The notes beneath the pieces were generated by a model. It worked only from the letters and a program-made list of their open reading frames with translations, was not told the DNA's origin and did not search any database. Below are positions 25,759 to 34,562 of a DNA stretch of 64,000 nt, piece by piece. Location of the stretch: NCBI RefSeq assembly GCF_947491715.1, contig NZ_CANLKR010000001.1, positions 496,001-560,000 of the forward strand. The letters are read 5' to 3'. How positions within the stretch are numbered: the stretch's first letter is position 1; each line of letters begins with the position of its first letter. Both the position numbers and the translations under genes were made by a program. This DNA comes from an uncultured Shewanella sp. (GTDB taxonomy: Bacteria > Pseudomonadota > Gammaproteobacteria > Enterobacterales > Shewanellaceae).

Positions 25759-27426
25759 ATGTTTATCAAAAATTTTAGGTTGATGCTTGTTTGCTTGAGC
25801 CTATTAAGCTTATCGTCGATAAGTTACGGGGCGAGTAACACTAAAGTTTGGGATTTTGATGTCAATCTCGATCCTAGTCCTATGCAAAGGTCAGATTTTA
25901 CTTTTGAAGTAACCGATTTTTCAGGTAAATGTGGTAAAGAAAGTGAAGTAAACTTAATTTATGAAGATAAAACAATAGCGAGTCTCAATAATTTGGGAGA
26001 GAAAGCTTTTTTTAACGAACATAATAAACCAATATCAATTAGCATGAAAGCTAGAGGGTGTAGCTCACAGGATACGGCTTATGTCACAATAGATTTAACT
26101 TCACAAGATAGTGATAACCAGACCATTAAACATGGAGAACTGGTCCTAGGTCAGCAAAAACAGGGTAGTAGTTGGGCCCGACAAACGGCTGTGAGCTCGA
26201 TGCCAGGGACAGACTATGAACTATGGGCAGAAAAAGATGGAAAGGAAATACTACTGACTACCGCTCAAATTCCCGGTTTATCCGGCATATTTTGTCGCTT
26301 AGTATATATATCAACAGTGCCCAATTTTAGGGCTGTTGAGTGCGATATTTCCTTAAGCTCCTTGAGTTTAGATGACCTAGAATATTCTGTTGACAATATA
26401 TTAGGACACTATCAATTATCAAGCACTTATACCTTTGATCAAATGCCTATATTTGTTCAATCAACGGGAGGGAAAGGGGGAAAAGGAGGGGTGGATAATT
26501 ATTGGGAAGCCAATTTAACACACCAAGACGGTGGCGATGCAGGTTATAGTGAGCTAGTCACTTATGGAGAAGCTCTCCGTAATATAGATCCAGAAGGGGT
26601 GATTAATATCCTGTATGGTTTAAATGGTGATAATGGTCTATCTACACAATCTGAAAAACAAGGAACTGGTGGCGCAGGTGGCTCTTCAACAATGATATGG
26701 ATGGGGAACAATCAAAATCCTAAACACAATAATACACTCCTAATTGCAGCAGGTGGTGGCGGCGGTCAATACAACAAGAGTTCATCCTCGTCTAGTAGTA
26801 AGGGGTCAAATGGATCGGTGATCTTTGCTTTTCAAACAATAGCAGAAAAGGCGTATGGACAAGATTACAATCTGAAAAAGGATGAGTTTGTACACAGATC
26901 TTATTCCAATGAAGAGATATATTATTTGTCCAGTGAGGGCAATGAAGTCATTGATAAGGATGAAATTAAGGAGTGTGATGAGTCTACTGATTGTATAACG
27001 GGAAAACAAACAGGTTATTATGCGGCGAATAATCCTGAGAGAATGAATCGGATATCAATTGGAGGCAAAGGTGGAGGTAACAGATATGACCTCACCGGTT
27101 CGACGGATAATAATACAAAGTGGGCCAAAACAGGTTGGAGTAATTCGGGCGACTTCGATGAAAGTCTAAATGACTATTTTAACGATTATTTTGATGAAGG
27201 AAGAGGTGCAGGCTACCCTCAAAATACTAGTGGTAGTGGTGGTGGAGGTTATGGTGGTGGCGGCTCATCTGCGGGAGGTAAAGCAGGTGGTAGTTATAGA
27301 ATAAACATTGATTTTTATCGTGATGTCAGTGCTCAGGAAGTTGATTTTATCCACGAGCTCAGGGGGGACTACAAAGATATGGATAATCGTGCAGTCAAGA
27401 TGACTTTTTTAATTGAACTATTTTAA
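25759..27426 (+). CDS. Exported glycine-rich protein with an ALK/LTK-type glycine-rich domain pattern
   Basis: ATG 25759 is chosen because GGAGA lies six bases upstream. The 555-residue product has a signal peptide (MFIKNFRLMLVCLSLLSLSS, ending SYGAS). Residues about 25-215 are a beta-rich domain of unknown type with two cysteine pairs. From about 230 to 525 glycine blocks are spaced like the eukaryotic ALK/LTK glycine-rich domain and bacterial relatives: GGKGGKGG, GTGGAGGSSTMIW, LLIAAGGGGGQ, ISIGGKGGG, GSGGGGYGGGGSSAGG, then a closing strand AGGSYRINIDFYRD. Such domains form glycine-helix bundles on the outside of cells. It stands alone, flanked by a long AT-rich leader and a hairpin at 27491. 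The role (adhesin, ligand-like or matrix) is unknown. Confidence 0.75.
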   Translation: MFIKNFRLMLVCLSLLSLSSISYGASNTKVWDFDVNLDPSPMQRSDFTFEVTDFSGKCGKESEVNLIYEDKTIASLNNLGEKAFFNEHNKPISISMKARGCSSQDTAYVTIDLTSQDSDNQTIKHGELVLGQQKQGSSWARQTAVSSMPGTDYELWAEKDGKEILLTTAQIPGLSGIFCRLVYISTVPNFRAVECDISLSSLSLDDLEYSVDNILGHYQLSSTYTFDQMPIFVQSTGGKGGKGGVDNYWEANLTHQDGGDAGYSELVTYGEALRNIDPEGVINILYGLNGDNGLSTQSEKQGTGGAGGSSTMIWMGNNQNPKHNNTLLIAAGGGGGQYNKSSSSSSSKGSNGSVIFAFQTIAEKAYGQDYNLKKDEFVHRSYSNEEIYYLSSEGNEVIDKDEIKECDESTDCITGKQTGYYAANNPERMNRISIGGKGGGNRYDLTGSTDNNTKWAKTGWSNSGDFDESLNDYFNDYFDEGRGAGYPQNTSGSGGGGYGGGGSSAGGKAGGSYRINIDFYRDVSAQEVDFIHELRGDYKDMDNRAVKMTFLIELF

Positions 27427-27490
27427 TTGAACTATCACTTAATGGTTGAGGATTTAAAGTTGAGCATTAAATGACAAGCCTATGTACGAG

Positions 27491-27516
27491 AGGCTGCTAT
27501 CTTAAGATGGCAGCCT
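27491..27516. terminator. Hairpin between the glycine-rich gene and the LysE gene
   Basis: AGGCTGC/GCAGCCT with a nearly palindromic centre gives a 13-bp stem (27491-27516), one G-T pair. It is about 65 bases after the stop of the plus-strand gene, with only a short T-run. The minus-strand LysE gene also ends nearby. Confidence 0.5.
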
Positions 27517-27657
27517 TTGGTCGAGCGCGTATGATTATAAAAGTAACTTTAAATTAGTCGGTTAACTTAATTTTAACAAAATCAATACAAAACAAAAAAT
27601 CAGCAACAGGAGAGAAGTGACGTAGTCACCTCTTTGGGTGATAAGTCAGGATTTTTA

Positions 27658-28275
27658 TTACTGTTGACGGCTAAATAGCAGGTTGGCTCCGGACATGGCT
27701 AAAAAGATAGCGCAGGCCTTATTAAACCGCTTTGCCATCTTAGGATTAGCAAACCAATGCCTCAAATATAGGCCAAATACGGCATAAATAGATATTGCTG
27801 CCAACTCTAGTAATAAAAACGCACAACCCAATACAAAAAATTGTTCATTTACACTCGCAGATACATCCACAAATTGTGGAAAGAAGGCGGTAAAGATTAA
27901 AATCGCTTTAGGGTTACCGATTGCTAACATTAATTCCTGCTTAGCTAGACCGAAACGATTCTGAGTTGTATCGATGTCAGTCACTGGACTTGCTGTTGAA
28001 CGCCATAGATTGAAAGCAATCCAAAGTAAGTAGGCAGCGCCCAATAGTTTGATGGTGAAAAACAAGGTTTCAGATGCATATAGTACAACAGCTAAACCTG
28101 AAGCGGCTAAGGCAATCATTGCCGAGAATGCTGTAATTCGACCCAAGCCAGCGATGAGTGCAGATTTGAAGCCGTAGCAACGGGCATTATTCATCGACAG
28201 AAGGTTATTCGGCCCCGGTGCCATGTTGAGTGCAAAGCATGCTGGGATAAAGAAAAGTAATGTCCAGATTTCCAC
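27658..28275 (-). CDS. LysE/RhtB-family amino-acid exporter
   Basis: I chose GTG 28275 because GAAGGAA lies six bases upstream; the in-frame TTG at 28299 has no such site. The product is 205 residues with about six membrane segments. The LysE signature is present near the N-terminus (FALNMAPGPNNLLSMNNARCYGFKSAL), and the second half has LAIGNPKAILIFTAFFPQFVD, also typical. Members export basic amino acids, homoserine or threonine. The substrate is not predictable. It is transcribed as a single gene. Confidence 0.9.
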   Translation of the reverse strand: MEIWTLLFFIPACFALNMAPGPNNLLSMNNARCYGFKSALIAGLGRITAFSAMIALAASGLAVVLYASETLFFTIKLLGAAYLLWIAFNLWRSTASPVTDIDTTQNRFGLAKQELMLAIGNPKAILIFTAFFPQFVDVSASVNEQFFVLGCAFLLLELAAISIYAVFGLYLRHWFANPKMAKRFNKACAIFLAMSGANLLFSRQQ

Positions 28276-28482
28276 AATGTTTCCTTCAAAAAGCCGCAAT
28301 ATTGAGGATAAAATGTTTGGCTAGCATTAACGACGAAGGAGTAAAAGTCAACTCTTTTTTCTTTTTAAACAATTTGTTATGTTTATGTTGATAGCAACTT
28401 TTCCTTGATCAAATTGCTATATGAATCACTATAATGCGTTTCATAGGGAATTTCATCGAAATGAGCTCAATTTCCCTCAATA

Positions 28483-28638
28483 TTACAGGCCTACATGCCA
28501 CATACATAAACTCTCGATAGGTAGACAGCAATCCTGACATATAGGGTCCTCTTGCAGAGGGTAGTAACACTCAAGGGCTTTTTCATGAGGTTTTAAAAAT
28601 AATGCTTCAAATTGATCAAAGTCAATTTGGTAGTTTGG
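28483..28638 (-). pseudogene. Cysteine-rich coding relic without a start codon
   Basis: A 51-codon open frame, bounded by stops and lacking ATG/GTG/TTG at its front. The translation is protein-like and rich in cysteine (ALECYYPLQEDPICQDCCLP, then IESLCMWHVGL and stop). It could be the tail of a zinc-binding or redox protein. I do not recognise the family. It may be a truncated gene; the rest of 28300-28726 shows no gene. Confidence 0.3.
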
Positions 28639-28650
28639 TTATTATTTATC

Positions 28651-28674
28651 ACCAAGGCCTGTTATGACCTTGGT
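28651..28674. terminator. Hairpin downstream of the orphan gene at 28727
   Basis: ACCAAGG/CCTTGGT stem (28651-28657 with 28668-28674), 10-base loop, about 50 bases beyond the stop of the minus-strand gene. No U-tract, so weak support. Confidence 0.35.
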
Positions 28675-28726
28675 TAGATTTCTACGCTTAAAACAAGTTA
28701 AAGCGGAATTGACGATAGTGGAGTGT

Positions 28727-29128
28727 TCATATGTCTTGGTTGTTTTTGTTTTCAAATATCAATGTAAATGATAATGGCGATTGATTTTCAGTAACCATAT
28801 TTGCCCATTTAGGTTCATCTTCATAAGAATTAGTGATACCTAACAAACCAGTCTTTAAACTTTGTCCAATTTCAAGTAATAGAAATCCCATATTATTGCC
28901 ATCATAATTTGATTTTTCGAAATCAACTCCCATCATTAATTCATCGGGTTTAAAATCCCATTCAACACTTAATATTACTGACTTTTCCTTTAATAATTTA
29001 AAATAGTTATTGGCTTCTCCATCTATTAGGAGTTTTTGGTCATCCCAATTAGGATCACCACTAATTACAATATCGTGTAAAGTATTATTTTTAACTGTTA
29101 CAAATGGGAAGTTTTTTTTAGTATTCAT
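28727..29128 (-). CDS. Cytosolic protein of unknown function
   Basis: ATG 29128 is chosen over one 21 bases upstream because AAAGG lies eight bases before it. The 133-residue product has no signal peptide or membrane segment and looks like a small beta-sandwich with alternating hydrophobic strands (FPFVTVKNNTLHDIVI, SVILSVEWDFKP, SPLSFTLIFENK). Negatively charged loops (GDPNWDDQ, YDGNNMG) are present. No family is recognised. The neighbouring membrane-protein gene upstream is on the same strand with 185 bases between, so an operon is not certain. Base composition is more AT-rich than the liu genes, consistent with accessory DNA. Confidence 0.6.
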   Translation of the reverse strand: MNTKKNFPFVTVKNNTLHDIVISGDPNWDDQKLLIDGEANNYFKLLKEKSVILSVEWDFKPDELMMGVDFEKSNYDGNNMGFLLLEIGQSLKTGLLGITNSYEDEPKWANMVTENQSPLSFTLIFENKNNQDI

Positions 29129-29313
29129 TTTATATACCTTTAAAGTCATTATGTTACATGATTATTGATGAACCTCTTCTCTACACATATTACCTCTATC
29201 TCAGTTTACTTTAGATATGAGGAGTTAATTACTCATTATTTCCCAGATACTAACGCTTCAATTAGCCGATGCGTTAGCTGGTGCTGCATGGTTTTATCAG
29301 GCATATTTTGATT

Positions 29314-29952
29314 TTATTTAAGCCCAGAATTAATGGCTGCTAATATGCAAATGATTAAGATCAAGGAAGCTATATAGATGTAGTCGCTCTTAAAATAGCT
29401 GAAACTTCCTTTCTCAAAAAACTCATAATCACCAAGTTTAGATATGATTATCTTTGGTACAATCATAAAGAGAGGTAGAAACATTGATACAAATATAACC
29501 CCCCACGTATAGATTGTAGGCTTACCAAGCCCATACCATAGCCACATACCAATTGGTGCTAAGATTCCTAACGTCCAAAAAAATGTAAGATTTGGCTTAA
29601 CTTCGTTTCCATACTTCTCACTAATTTTTCGAAAAGCTACTTTTTGACCCAATACTTGAACGCGCTTTCCAATAACTATGGAAATGGAAGAGACAGTAGC
29701 TACATGAATCTCTAGTTCGGTATAACTTAAGCCAATGTTCGATGTTAGGTAAGTTACAGGTTCAACAATTATCGAACGATAGAAACCCAACCCACTTAAT
29801 ATAAACCCTTTCCATGCCACTATTTTTTTAGACAGTTCTGCAAGAGAGCTAAGCGAAAGAATAAAACTCGTAACCATTACAACTCTGGTTAATGCGTTTC
29901 CTTCATTAAAGGACTTCTTTAGCTCCTTAATTTCTTTGTTCAAATCTAGCAA
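29314..29952 (-). CDS. Integral membrane protein of unknown function
   Basis: A 212-residue protein with about four to five hydrophobic segments (for example VVMVTSFILSLSSLAEL, FFWTLGILAPIGMWLWYGLG, IYTWGVIFVSMFLPLFMIV, YIYIASLILIICILAAI). The likely start is TTG 29952 with AGGGAG eight bases upstream. A cytosolic helical N-terminus (MLDLNKEIKELKKSFNEG) and a basic loop (IVIGKRVQVLGQKVAFRK) give no family match. It lies in an AT-rich accessory stretch next to an orphan cytosolic gene and a repeat region. Confidence 0.6.
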   Translation of the reverse strand: MLDLNKEIKELKKSFNEGNALTRVVMVTSFILSLSSLAELSKKIVAWKGFILSGLGFYRSIIVEPVTYLTSNIGLSYTELEIHVATVSSISIVIGKRVQVLGQKVAFRKISEKYGNEVKPNLTFFWTLGILAPIGMWLWYGLGKPTIYTWGVIFVSMFLPLFMIVPKIIISKLGDYEFFEKGSFSYFKSDYIYIASLILIICILAAINSGLK

Positions 29953-30340
29953 AAAGTACTCCCTGTTAAAGAGACCTAACCTTTATAAAGTGCATCTGTT
30001 CGTTTATTCATAATAGTAAGGAATTAATACTAATTATATGAATATTATAAATAATAATATTATTTAAACATCACCCATTGATACTAAAATCATTTTAATT
30101 AACAGAACAATCTCACCGTTTTTTAAAAAGGGAATATTTCGAAGAAACACACGGGCTTTACTTTTTCTTTGGCTCCTAACACCCTGTGTAGATGCGGCTG
30201 GATGCCTTCGACTTCAAGGTGAAGATTATAGTGGTAATAGCTTTGAGCGAGAGACATCGGCCGTTCCTTAGCATCCCTGCTACCACGGCATTCATAAATC
30301 CGTTTATATCAACGTCGAACTGGCTGTTAGATAGGGATAT

Positions 30341-30407
30341 CATTAGGACGAGCAGTCCTCCTTGCCCCTACTCTTTATTACAAGAAGGAATAGAAATCCA
30401 CGATCTT
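30341..30407. repeat. Dispersed repeat, copy A
   Basis: 67 bases starting CATTAGGACGAGCAGTCCTC and ending CACGATCTT. It shares most positions with copy B at 30735. An internal hairpin AGGAC-GAGCA-GTCCT is conserved in both copies, which points to an element with RNA or DNA structure. Confidence 0.75.
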
Positions 30408-30675
30408 AGCCTTCGCTGGAGACGATAAATACCCATCAAAGAAGAATATTTAATAACCTGCATCAATATCAACAAATGCGCTGTTTTGCTAGTGGCTGTT
30501 ATTTTTATCTCCCCATCGGAGTAGCTAAAATGATTAAATCAAAAATCGCGTGATTAAGGCATGGATGCCGCAATAGCCTTAGTTGAGACAGGGATGACGA
30601 ATATGAGGCAATAGCGATTATTGTCAATTTAATCATGAAGCGCTTTACTTCGTCGGGGCAGCAGGGTGATCCAAG

Positions 30676-30697
30676 AGGGGATTGCTGTGGATCCCCT
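30676..30697 (+). terminator. Orphan terminator-like hairpin in the repeat region
   Basis: AGGGGAT/ATCCCCT stem (30676-30682 with 30691-30697) followed by TTTT-type sequence. No gene ends just upstream, so it could close an unannotated short RNA or be part of a repeat. Confidence 0.4.
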
Positions 30698-30734
30698 TTT
30701 GGCCCAGTTCACCGCAGGTGAAAGATAAAAATCT

Positions 30735-30800
30735 CATTAGGACGAGCAGTCCTCCTAATCCCACTTTTTATTACAAGAAGGAATGGGAATTCACGATCTT
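30735..30800. repeat. Dispersed repeat, copy B
   Basis: 66 bases in the same orientation as copy A (30341), beginning CATTAGGACGAGCAGTCCTC and ending CACGATCTT, with about nine differences and one gap. The 17-bp inverted repeat starts three bases further on. Confidence 0.75.
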
Positions 30801-30802
30801 CC

Positions 30803-30874
30803 ATTAAGCGAAGCTTAATTTACAAAGCTCCTGTGTGGATGGAAATCCACGACGTTTATTAAGCTTCGCTTAAT
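30803..30874. repeat. Perfect 17-bp inverted repeat
   Basis: ATTAAGCGAAGCTTAAT at 30803-30819 and its exact reverse complement at 30858-30874, 38 bases apart. Each arm is itself nearly palindromic. The arms could be the ends of a miniature element or a strong bidirectional terminator for the phosphatase gene ending at 30912. Confidence 0.7.
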
Positions 30875-30911
30875 CACAAGGTGCCAACGAGTTGTCACTC
30901 TAACAACTCGC

Positions 30912-31838
30912 CTACTCCCCATTCCAAGCCGACTTTGTCGCCGCATCAAAAAAGCGCTGCCTGTTCTTCGGCGTGTCTTTAGGCTCAGACTCGCCAAAAA
31001 TAGCGCGGATCCAATGCCCGTCTGTGGGGTTGGGCATTAGAATAAATTTACTGCCAAATAAATCTTTATCTTCTTCCATCAAACGGGTACGTTCATCCAC
31101 ACTTTGGCTGTAATATTTACGCTGAAAGTCATTCAGATTATCTCCAAGCAAGACCACCACATCATAGTCTTGCATGATTTTGTGTTGCGCAGGTTCTTTA
31201 TTGGAGGCATCACGCTGCACGATAAGGTGTTTTTTATCAACAAAGGGGAAGCCTAAGTGGGTTAAATTACCTTTGGCATACTCATAGGTGTTGTCTCCTT
31301 GGTCGCGATTACTGACATAAAAGACATCAACGCCTTTTGACTGACAGTATGTCACAAAATCCAGCGCACCGGGTGTGGCGGTATAACGATTTTTGGGGAC
31401 CCATTCATCCCAAATGGGATCGTTAAAAAAGGCGTTATTGTGCGCAATCATATAGCCCCAATAGTTGCTGGCATTGAGCAAAGTATCATCTAAGTCAGAA
31501 ATCACGGCTAAGGGTTTGTCACCGGCTTTGTGTTTGGCAAGTGCTAAATCCACTTGCATTTTAGCCATATTAAAAGCTTGGTAATAAAGGGCTTTGTATT
31601 CTGCCGCCGTTTGTTTCCAAGCGACAGCCGAAATCAGCAGGTTATCAGTATTCTTGGGGGGCTTATTGATCATGTTTTCTGATGTCGTATTGGGGTGACT
31701 ATTGTTGTTCATACTGTTGCTAATATTATCAGTGGTACTGCTCGATTGAGCTGGGGCGGCTAGGGTGACGGGTATAACGAAAGCGCTTGCGAGCAATGCA
31801 CTCAATAATGATGGGACAAGCCGTGATGTTTTTTTCAT
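30912..31838 (-). CDS. Exported HAD-family acid phosphatase, e(P4)/class C-like
   Basis: ATG 31838 gives a normal signal peptide (MKKTSRLVPSLLSALLASAF, ending TLAAPA). No strong ribosome site is visible, and a longer frame exists upstream (to TTG 31952). With this start the product is 308 residues. A Ser/Asn-rich linker (residues about 31-64) precedes the catalytic domain. HAD motif I is D115-L-D117-D-T, motif II is VSNRDQGD and motif IV is LGDNLNDF. e(P4)/class C enzymes dephosphorylate nucleotides such as NMN. Unlike e(P4), no lipobox cysteine is present, so the mature enzyme is probably soluble and periplasmic. It lies downstream of the liu operon on the same strand, apparently as a separate unit. 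Confidence 0.85.
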   Translation of the reverse strand: MKKTSRLVPSLLSALLASAFVIPVTLAAPAQSSSTTDNISNSMNNNSHPNTTSENMINKPPKNTDNLLISAVAWKQTAAEYKALYYQAFNMAKMQVDLALAKHKAGDKPLAVISDLDDTLLNASNYWGYMIAHNNAFFNDPIWDEWVPKNRYTATPGALDFVTYCQSKGVDVFYVSNRDQGDNTYEYAKGNLTHLGFPFVDKKHLIVQRDASNKEPAQHKIMQDYDVVVLLGDNLNDFQRKYYSQSVDERTRLMEEDKDLFGSKFILMPNPTDGHWIRAIFGESEPKDTPKNRQRFFDAATKSAWNGE

Positions 31839-32077
31839 AAGGAAATGTGAGCTGATGACTTTTTGAGAATATCCTGTCGTGAATCGTCGGTGGATGCAAG
31901 ACATGGCAAAAATTAAGCTTTTTTTATTGAGGAATAGGTAGAAATGTATCAATGAGTGTGAAAAAAAATGGCAGACTATACGAATAAATTGTTGCCCATA
32001 TCCACTGTTATTCTGGAAGCAAAGATAGGGGCAATCGTCGTGGTTTACTTGTTGAAGCTGTTAATGCAAAGAGGCGG

Positions 32078-32734
32078 TTAGAGTTTCATTTCCGGTACAT
32101 ACTCAGGCACCACTAACTCGCCAGCGGTTTTTTGCTTAATCTCATCAACGGACACACCAGGGGCACGCTCCACAAGATGAAAAGCACCGTCTTTAATATC
32201 CATTAAGGCTAAATCTGTTAATACGTGTTTAATGCAGCCAAATCCGGTTAGGGGCAGTTCGCATTTGGGCAATAATTTTGAGTTGCCTTTTTTGTCGGCG
32301 TGCATCATGGTGACGATAATATTATCGGCGCCTGCCACCAGATCCATGGCACCGCCCATGCCTTTAATGAGTTTACCTGGGATCATCCAAGAGGCAATAG
32401 AGCCTTGCACGTCCACCTCAAAGGCGCCCAGTACCGTTAAGTCCACATGACCCCCTCGGATCATGGCAAAGCTCTCGGCAGAGGAGAAAAAAGAGGCCCC
32501 ATCAACAGCGGTAACAGTCTGCTTGCCCGCATTAATTAAATCAGCATCGATGGTATCTTCAGTGGGGAATGCGCCCATGCCAAGCAAGCCATTTTCAGAT
32601 TGCAGCATCACTTGAATGCCATCTGGAATATAGTTTGCCACTAAGGTGGGAATGCCTATCCCTAAGTTAACATAGAAGCCATCTTTGAGCTCTTGCGACA
32701 CACGTTGTGCCATTTGTTCTCTGGTTAATGCCAT
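32078..32734 (-). CDS. scoB: 3-oxoacid CoA-transferase subunit B
   Basis: A 218-residue cytosolic protein, complete for the B subunit of bacterial acetoacetate/succinyl-CoA transferases. The catalytic glutamate lies in MLQSENGLLGMG, where CoA is bound covalently during the reaction. GIGIPTLVANYIPDG and KGMGGAMDLVAGA are also conserved. It is the last gene of the liu operon, 26 bases after scoA, and handles the acetoacetate made from leucine. Confidence 0.93.
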   Translation of the reverse strand: MALTREQMAQRVSQELKDGFYVNLGIGIPTLVANYIPDGIQVMLQSENGLLGMGAFPTEDTIDADLINAGKQTVTAVDGASFFSSAESFAMIRGGHVDLTVLGAFEVDVQGSIASWMIPGKLIKGMGGAMDLVAGADNIIVTMMHADKKGNSKLLPKCELPLTGFGCIKHVLTDLALMDIKDGAFHLVERAPGVSVDEIKQKTAGELVVPEYVPEMKL

Positions 32735-32760
32735 AATAAATCGATTCCTATTAAGATAAC

Positions 32761-33477
32761 TTAAGCAGAAGCTTTTACTGTTGATTGTACGGTACGTTGT
32801 TCGATGCGTTTTTCAAATGTGCCTTGAATAACACGGTTCACATAAATACCTGGCGTGTGGATATGATCAGGATCCAGCTCTCCGGGCTCAACAATATGCT
32901 CAGCTTCAACAACAGTGATTTTGCCCGCCGTTGCCATCATTGGGTTAAAATTGGCAGCGGTTTTGCGAAAGACTAAATTGCCCATGGTATCGGCTTTCCA
33001 AGCCCTAATTAACGCAAAGTCTGCGGTGAGTGAAGGTTCAAGTACATAATGGTGGCCGTTGATTTCTCGTGTTTCTTTATTCTCGGCAATGGGAGTGCCA
33101 TACCCTGTGGCAGTGAAAAAGGCGGGAATGCCTGCGCCACCGGCCCGAATTTTCTCGGCTAATGTGCCTTGAGGGGTAAGGATCACATTCAGCTCTCCCG
33201 ATAACATTTGTCGTTCAAAGGTGGCATTTTCACCCACATAAGAGGCGATCATGGTATCGATTTGTCTGTGTTTTAGCAGCAGTCCTAAGCCGAAGTCATC
33301 GACACCTGCATTGTTGGAAATGGCTGTTAATCCTTTGGTGTTCATTGTCACCATTTGATTAATGAGACCTTCGGGGATCCCACATAGGCCAAAACCACCC
33401 ACCATGATGGTCATGTTATCGCTCAAACCCGCCATTGCGTCTTCATAGCTGGTTACAACTTTATTGAGTCCCGCCAT
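32761..33477 (-). CDS. scoA: 3-oxoacid CoA-transferase subunit A
   Basis: A 238-residue partner of scoB. The glycine-rich CoA loop [16 protein letters not shown] is at residues about 27-42, and [16 protein letters not shown] and [16 protein letters not shown] follow as in AtoD/ScoA proteins. Together the two subunits transfer CoA between succinyl-CoA (or acetyl-CoA) and acetoacetate, joining leucine breakdown to central metabolism. The gap to liuE upstream is 164 bases, larger than elsewhere in the operon, so a second promoter there is possible. Confidence 0.93.
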   Translation of the reverse strand: MAGLNKVVTSYEDAMAGLSDNMTIMVGGFGLCGIPEGLINQMVTMNTKGLTAISNNAGVDDFGLGLLLKHRQIDTMIASYVGENATFERQMLSGELNVILTPQGTLAEKIRAGGAGIPAFFTATGYGTPIAENKETREINGHHYVLEPSLTADFALIRAWKADTMGNLVFRKTAANFNPMMATAGKITVVEAEHIVEPGELDPDHIHTPGIYVNRVIQGTFEKRIEQRTVQSTVKASA

Positions 33478-33641
33478 TTTTTATTCTCTCTTTGTTGTGA
33501 GGGTGAGGTTTAGGATTATTGATGATGCCGCTTTCACTCTCATGACGAGTGAGTATAGATATTCATCCTGCGGCTATCACTTTCGATTAATAGCATTTTT
33601 TGACGTTAAGATCACGGTTAACCGTATTTTCTTACATCAAT

Positions 33642-34547
33642 TTATGTGAGTATTGCCTTGGCGACTTTTGAGGCATTCTCACGGCCTAAGACGGCGCTTA
33701 TCTGCTGGCCCGCTTGAGCAAGCAGTTTAAGATCAACGCCAGTATCAATCCCCAGCCCGTGAAGCATATACACCAGATCTTCAGTGGCTAAATTGCCCGC
33801 AGCCCCTTTGGCGTAAGGACAGCCGCCAAGTCCTGCTACTGAGGTATCGATGACACTCACGCCTGTTTCTAAACAGGCTAAAATATTGGCTAGCGCTTGG
33901 CCATAAGTATCATGAAAATGTAAGGCCAATTGATTAATAGGCACGACTTGACTCACTGCCTCAACCATGGCTTTGGCTTGCATCGGTGTACCGACGCCTA
34001 TGGTGTCTCCCAAGGAGATTTCATAGCAGCCCATTTGATGGAGTGTTTTTGCAACCTTGACGACATTTTCCAGTGCAATGTCCCCTTCATAAGGGCAACC
34101 CAGCACACAAGATACATAGCCTCGAATGGGAATATTGTGCTGTTTGGCTTGCGCAACAACGGGGGCAAAGCGCTCGAGGGATTCAGCGATGGAGCAATTA
34201 ATATTGCGCTGACTAAAGCTTTCAGAGGCGGAGCCGAAGATGGCGACTTCATCCACGTTGGCCTGCAATGCTCGTTCAAGACCTTGTAAATTTGGGGTGA
34301 GCCCGCTGTAAACCACACCAGGGTGACGGGTTATCTTGGCCATCACATCCAATGAGTCGGCCATTTGCGGTACCCATTTGGGTGAGACAAAACTGGCGGC
34401 TTCAATTCGCGTTAGTCCTGCTTGCGCTAACTGCTCAATCAAAGTGACTTTATTCTGAGTACTGACGGCTTGCTCATTTTGCAAGCCATCTCGAGCACCG
34501 ACTTCAAAAATACTGACTGTTTTGGGGAACAGGGATTGAACTGTCAT
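33642..34547 (-). CDS. liuE: Hydroxymethylglutaryl-CoA lyase
   Basis: A 301-residue TIM-barrel enzyme that cleaves HMG-CoA to acetyl-CoA and acetoacetate, the last step of leucine breakdown. The metal and substrate motifs are clear: [11 protein letters not shown] near residue 16, [13 protein letters not shown] (two metal-binding histidines) and the signature cysteine loop [20 protein letters not shown]. Length is normal. The start is 15 bases after liuD, inside the liu operon. Confidence 0.95.
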   Translation of the reverse strand: MTVQSLFPKTVSIFEVGARDGLQNEQAVSTQNKVTLIEQLAQAGLTRIEAASFVSPKWVPQMADSLDVMAKITRHPGVVYSGLTPNLQGLERALQANVDEVAIFGSASESFSQRNINCSIAESLERFAPVVAQAKQHNIPIRGYVSCVLGCPYEGDIALENVVKVAKTLHQMGCYEISLGDTIGVGTPMQAKAMVEAVSQVVPINQLALHFHDTYGQALANILACLETGVSVIDTSVAGLGGCPYAKGAAGNLATEDLVYMLHGLGIDTGVDLKLLAQAGQQISAVLGRENASKVAKAILT

Positions 34548-34562
34548 GGTTGTCTTTTTCCT

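Larger units (their letters stand above)
29953..30911. other. Gene-free, repeat-rich intergenic region
   Basis: About 960 bases with no credible gene. It holds two copies of a 67-bp repeat, a 17-bp inverted repeat, a palindromic block around GGCATGGATGCC (about 30558) and a terminator-like hairpin at 30676. An open frame of 78 codons at 30192-30428 overlaps the first repeat copy and has no ribosome site, so I take it as non-coding. Confidence 0.6.

Noticed and set aside
28300..28726. Folding leader or riboswitch upstream of the LysE gene
   Set aside because: No known riboswitch pattern was seen, and part of the stretch is better explained as a coding relic.
30192..30428. A 78-codon open frame on the plus strand
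   Set aside because: It overlaps a dispersed repeat copy, has no ribosome site and reads like non-coding sequence.
33930..34289. A 119-codon plus-strand open frame over the HMG-CoA lyase gene
   Set aside because: Antisense shadow of a clear enzyme gene.
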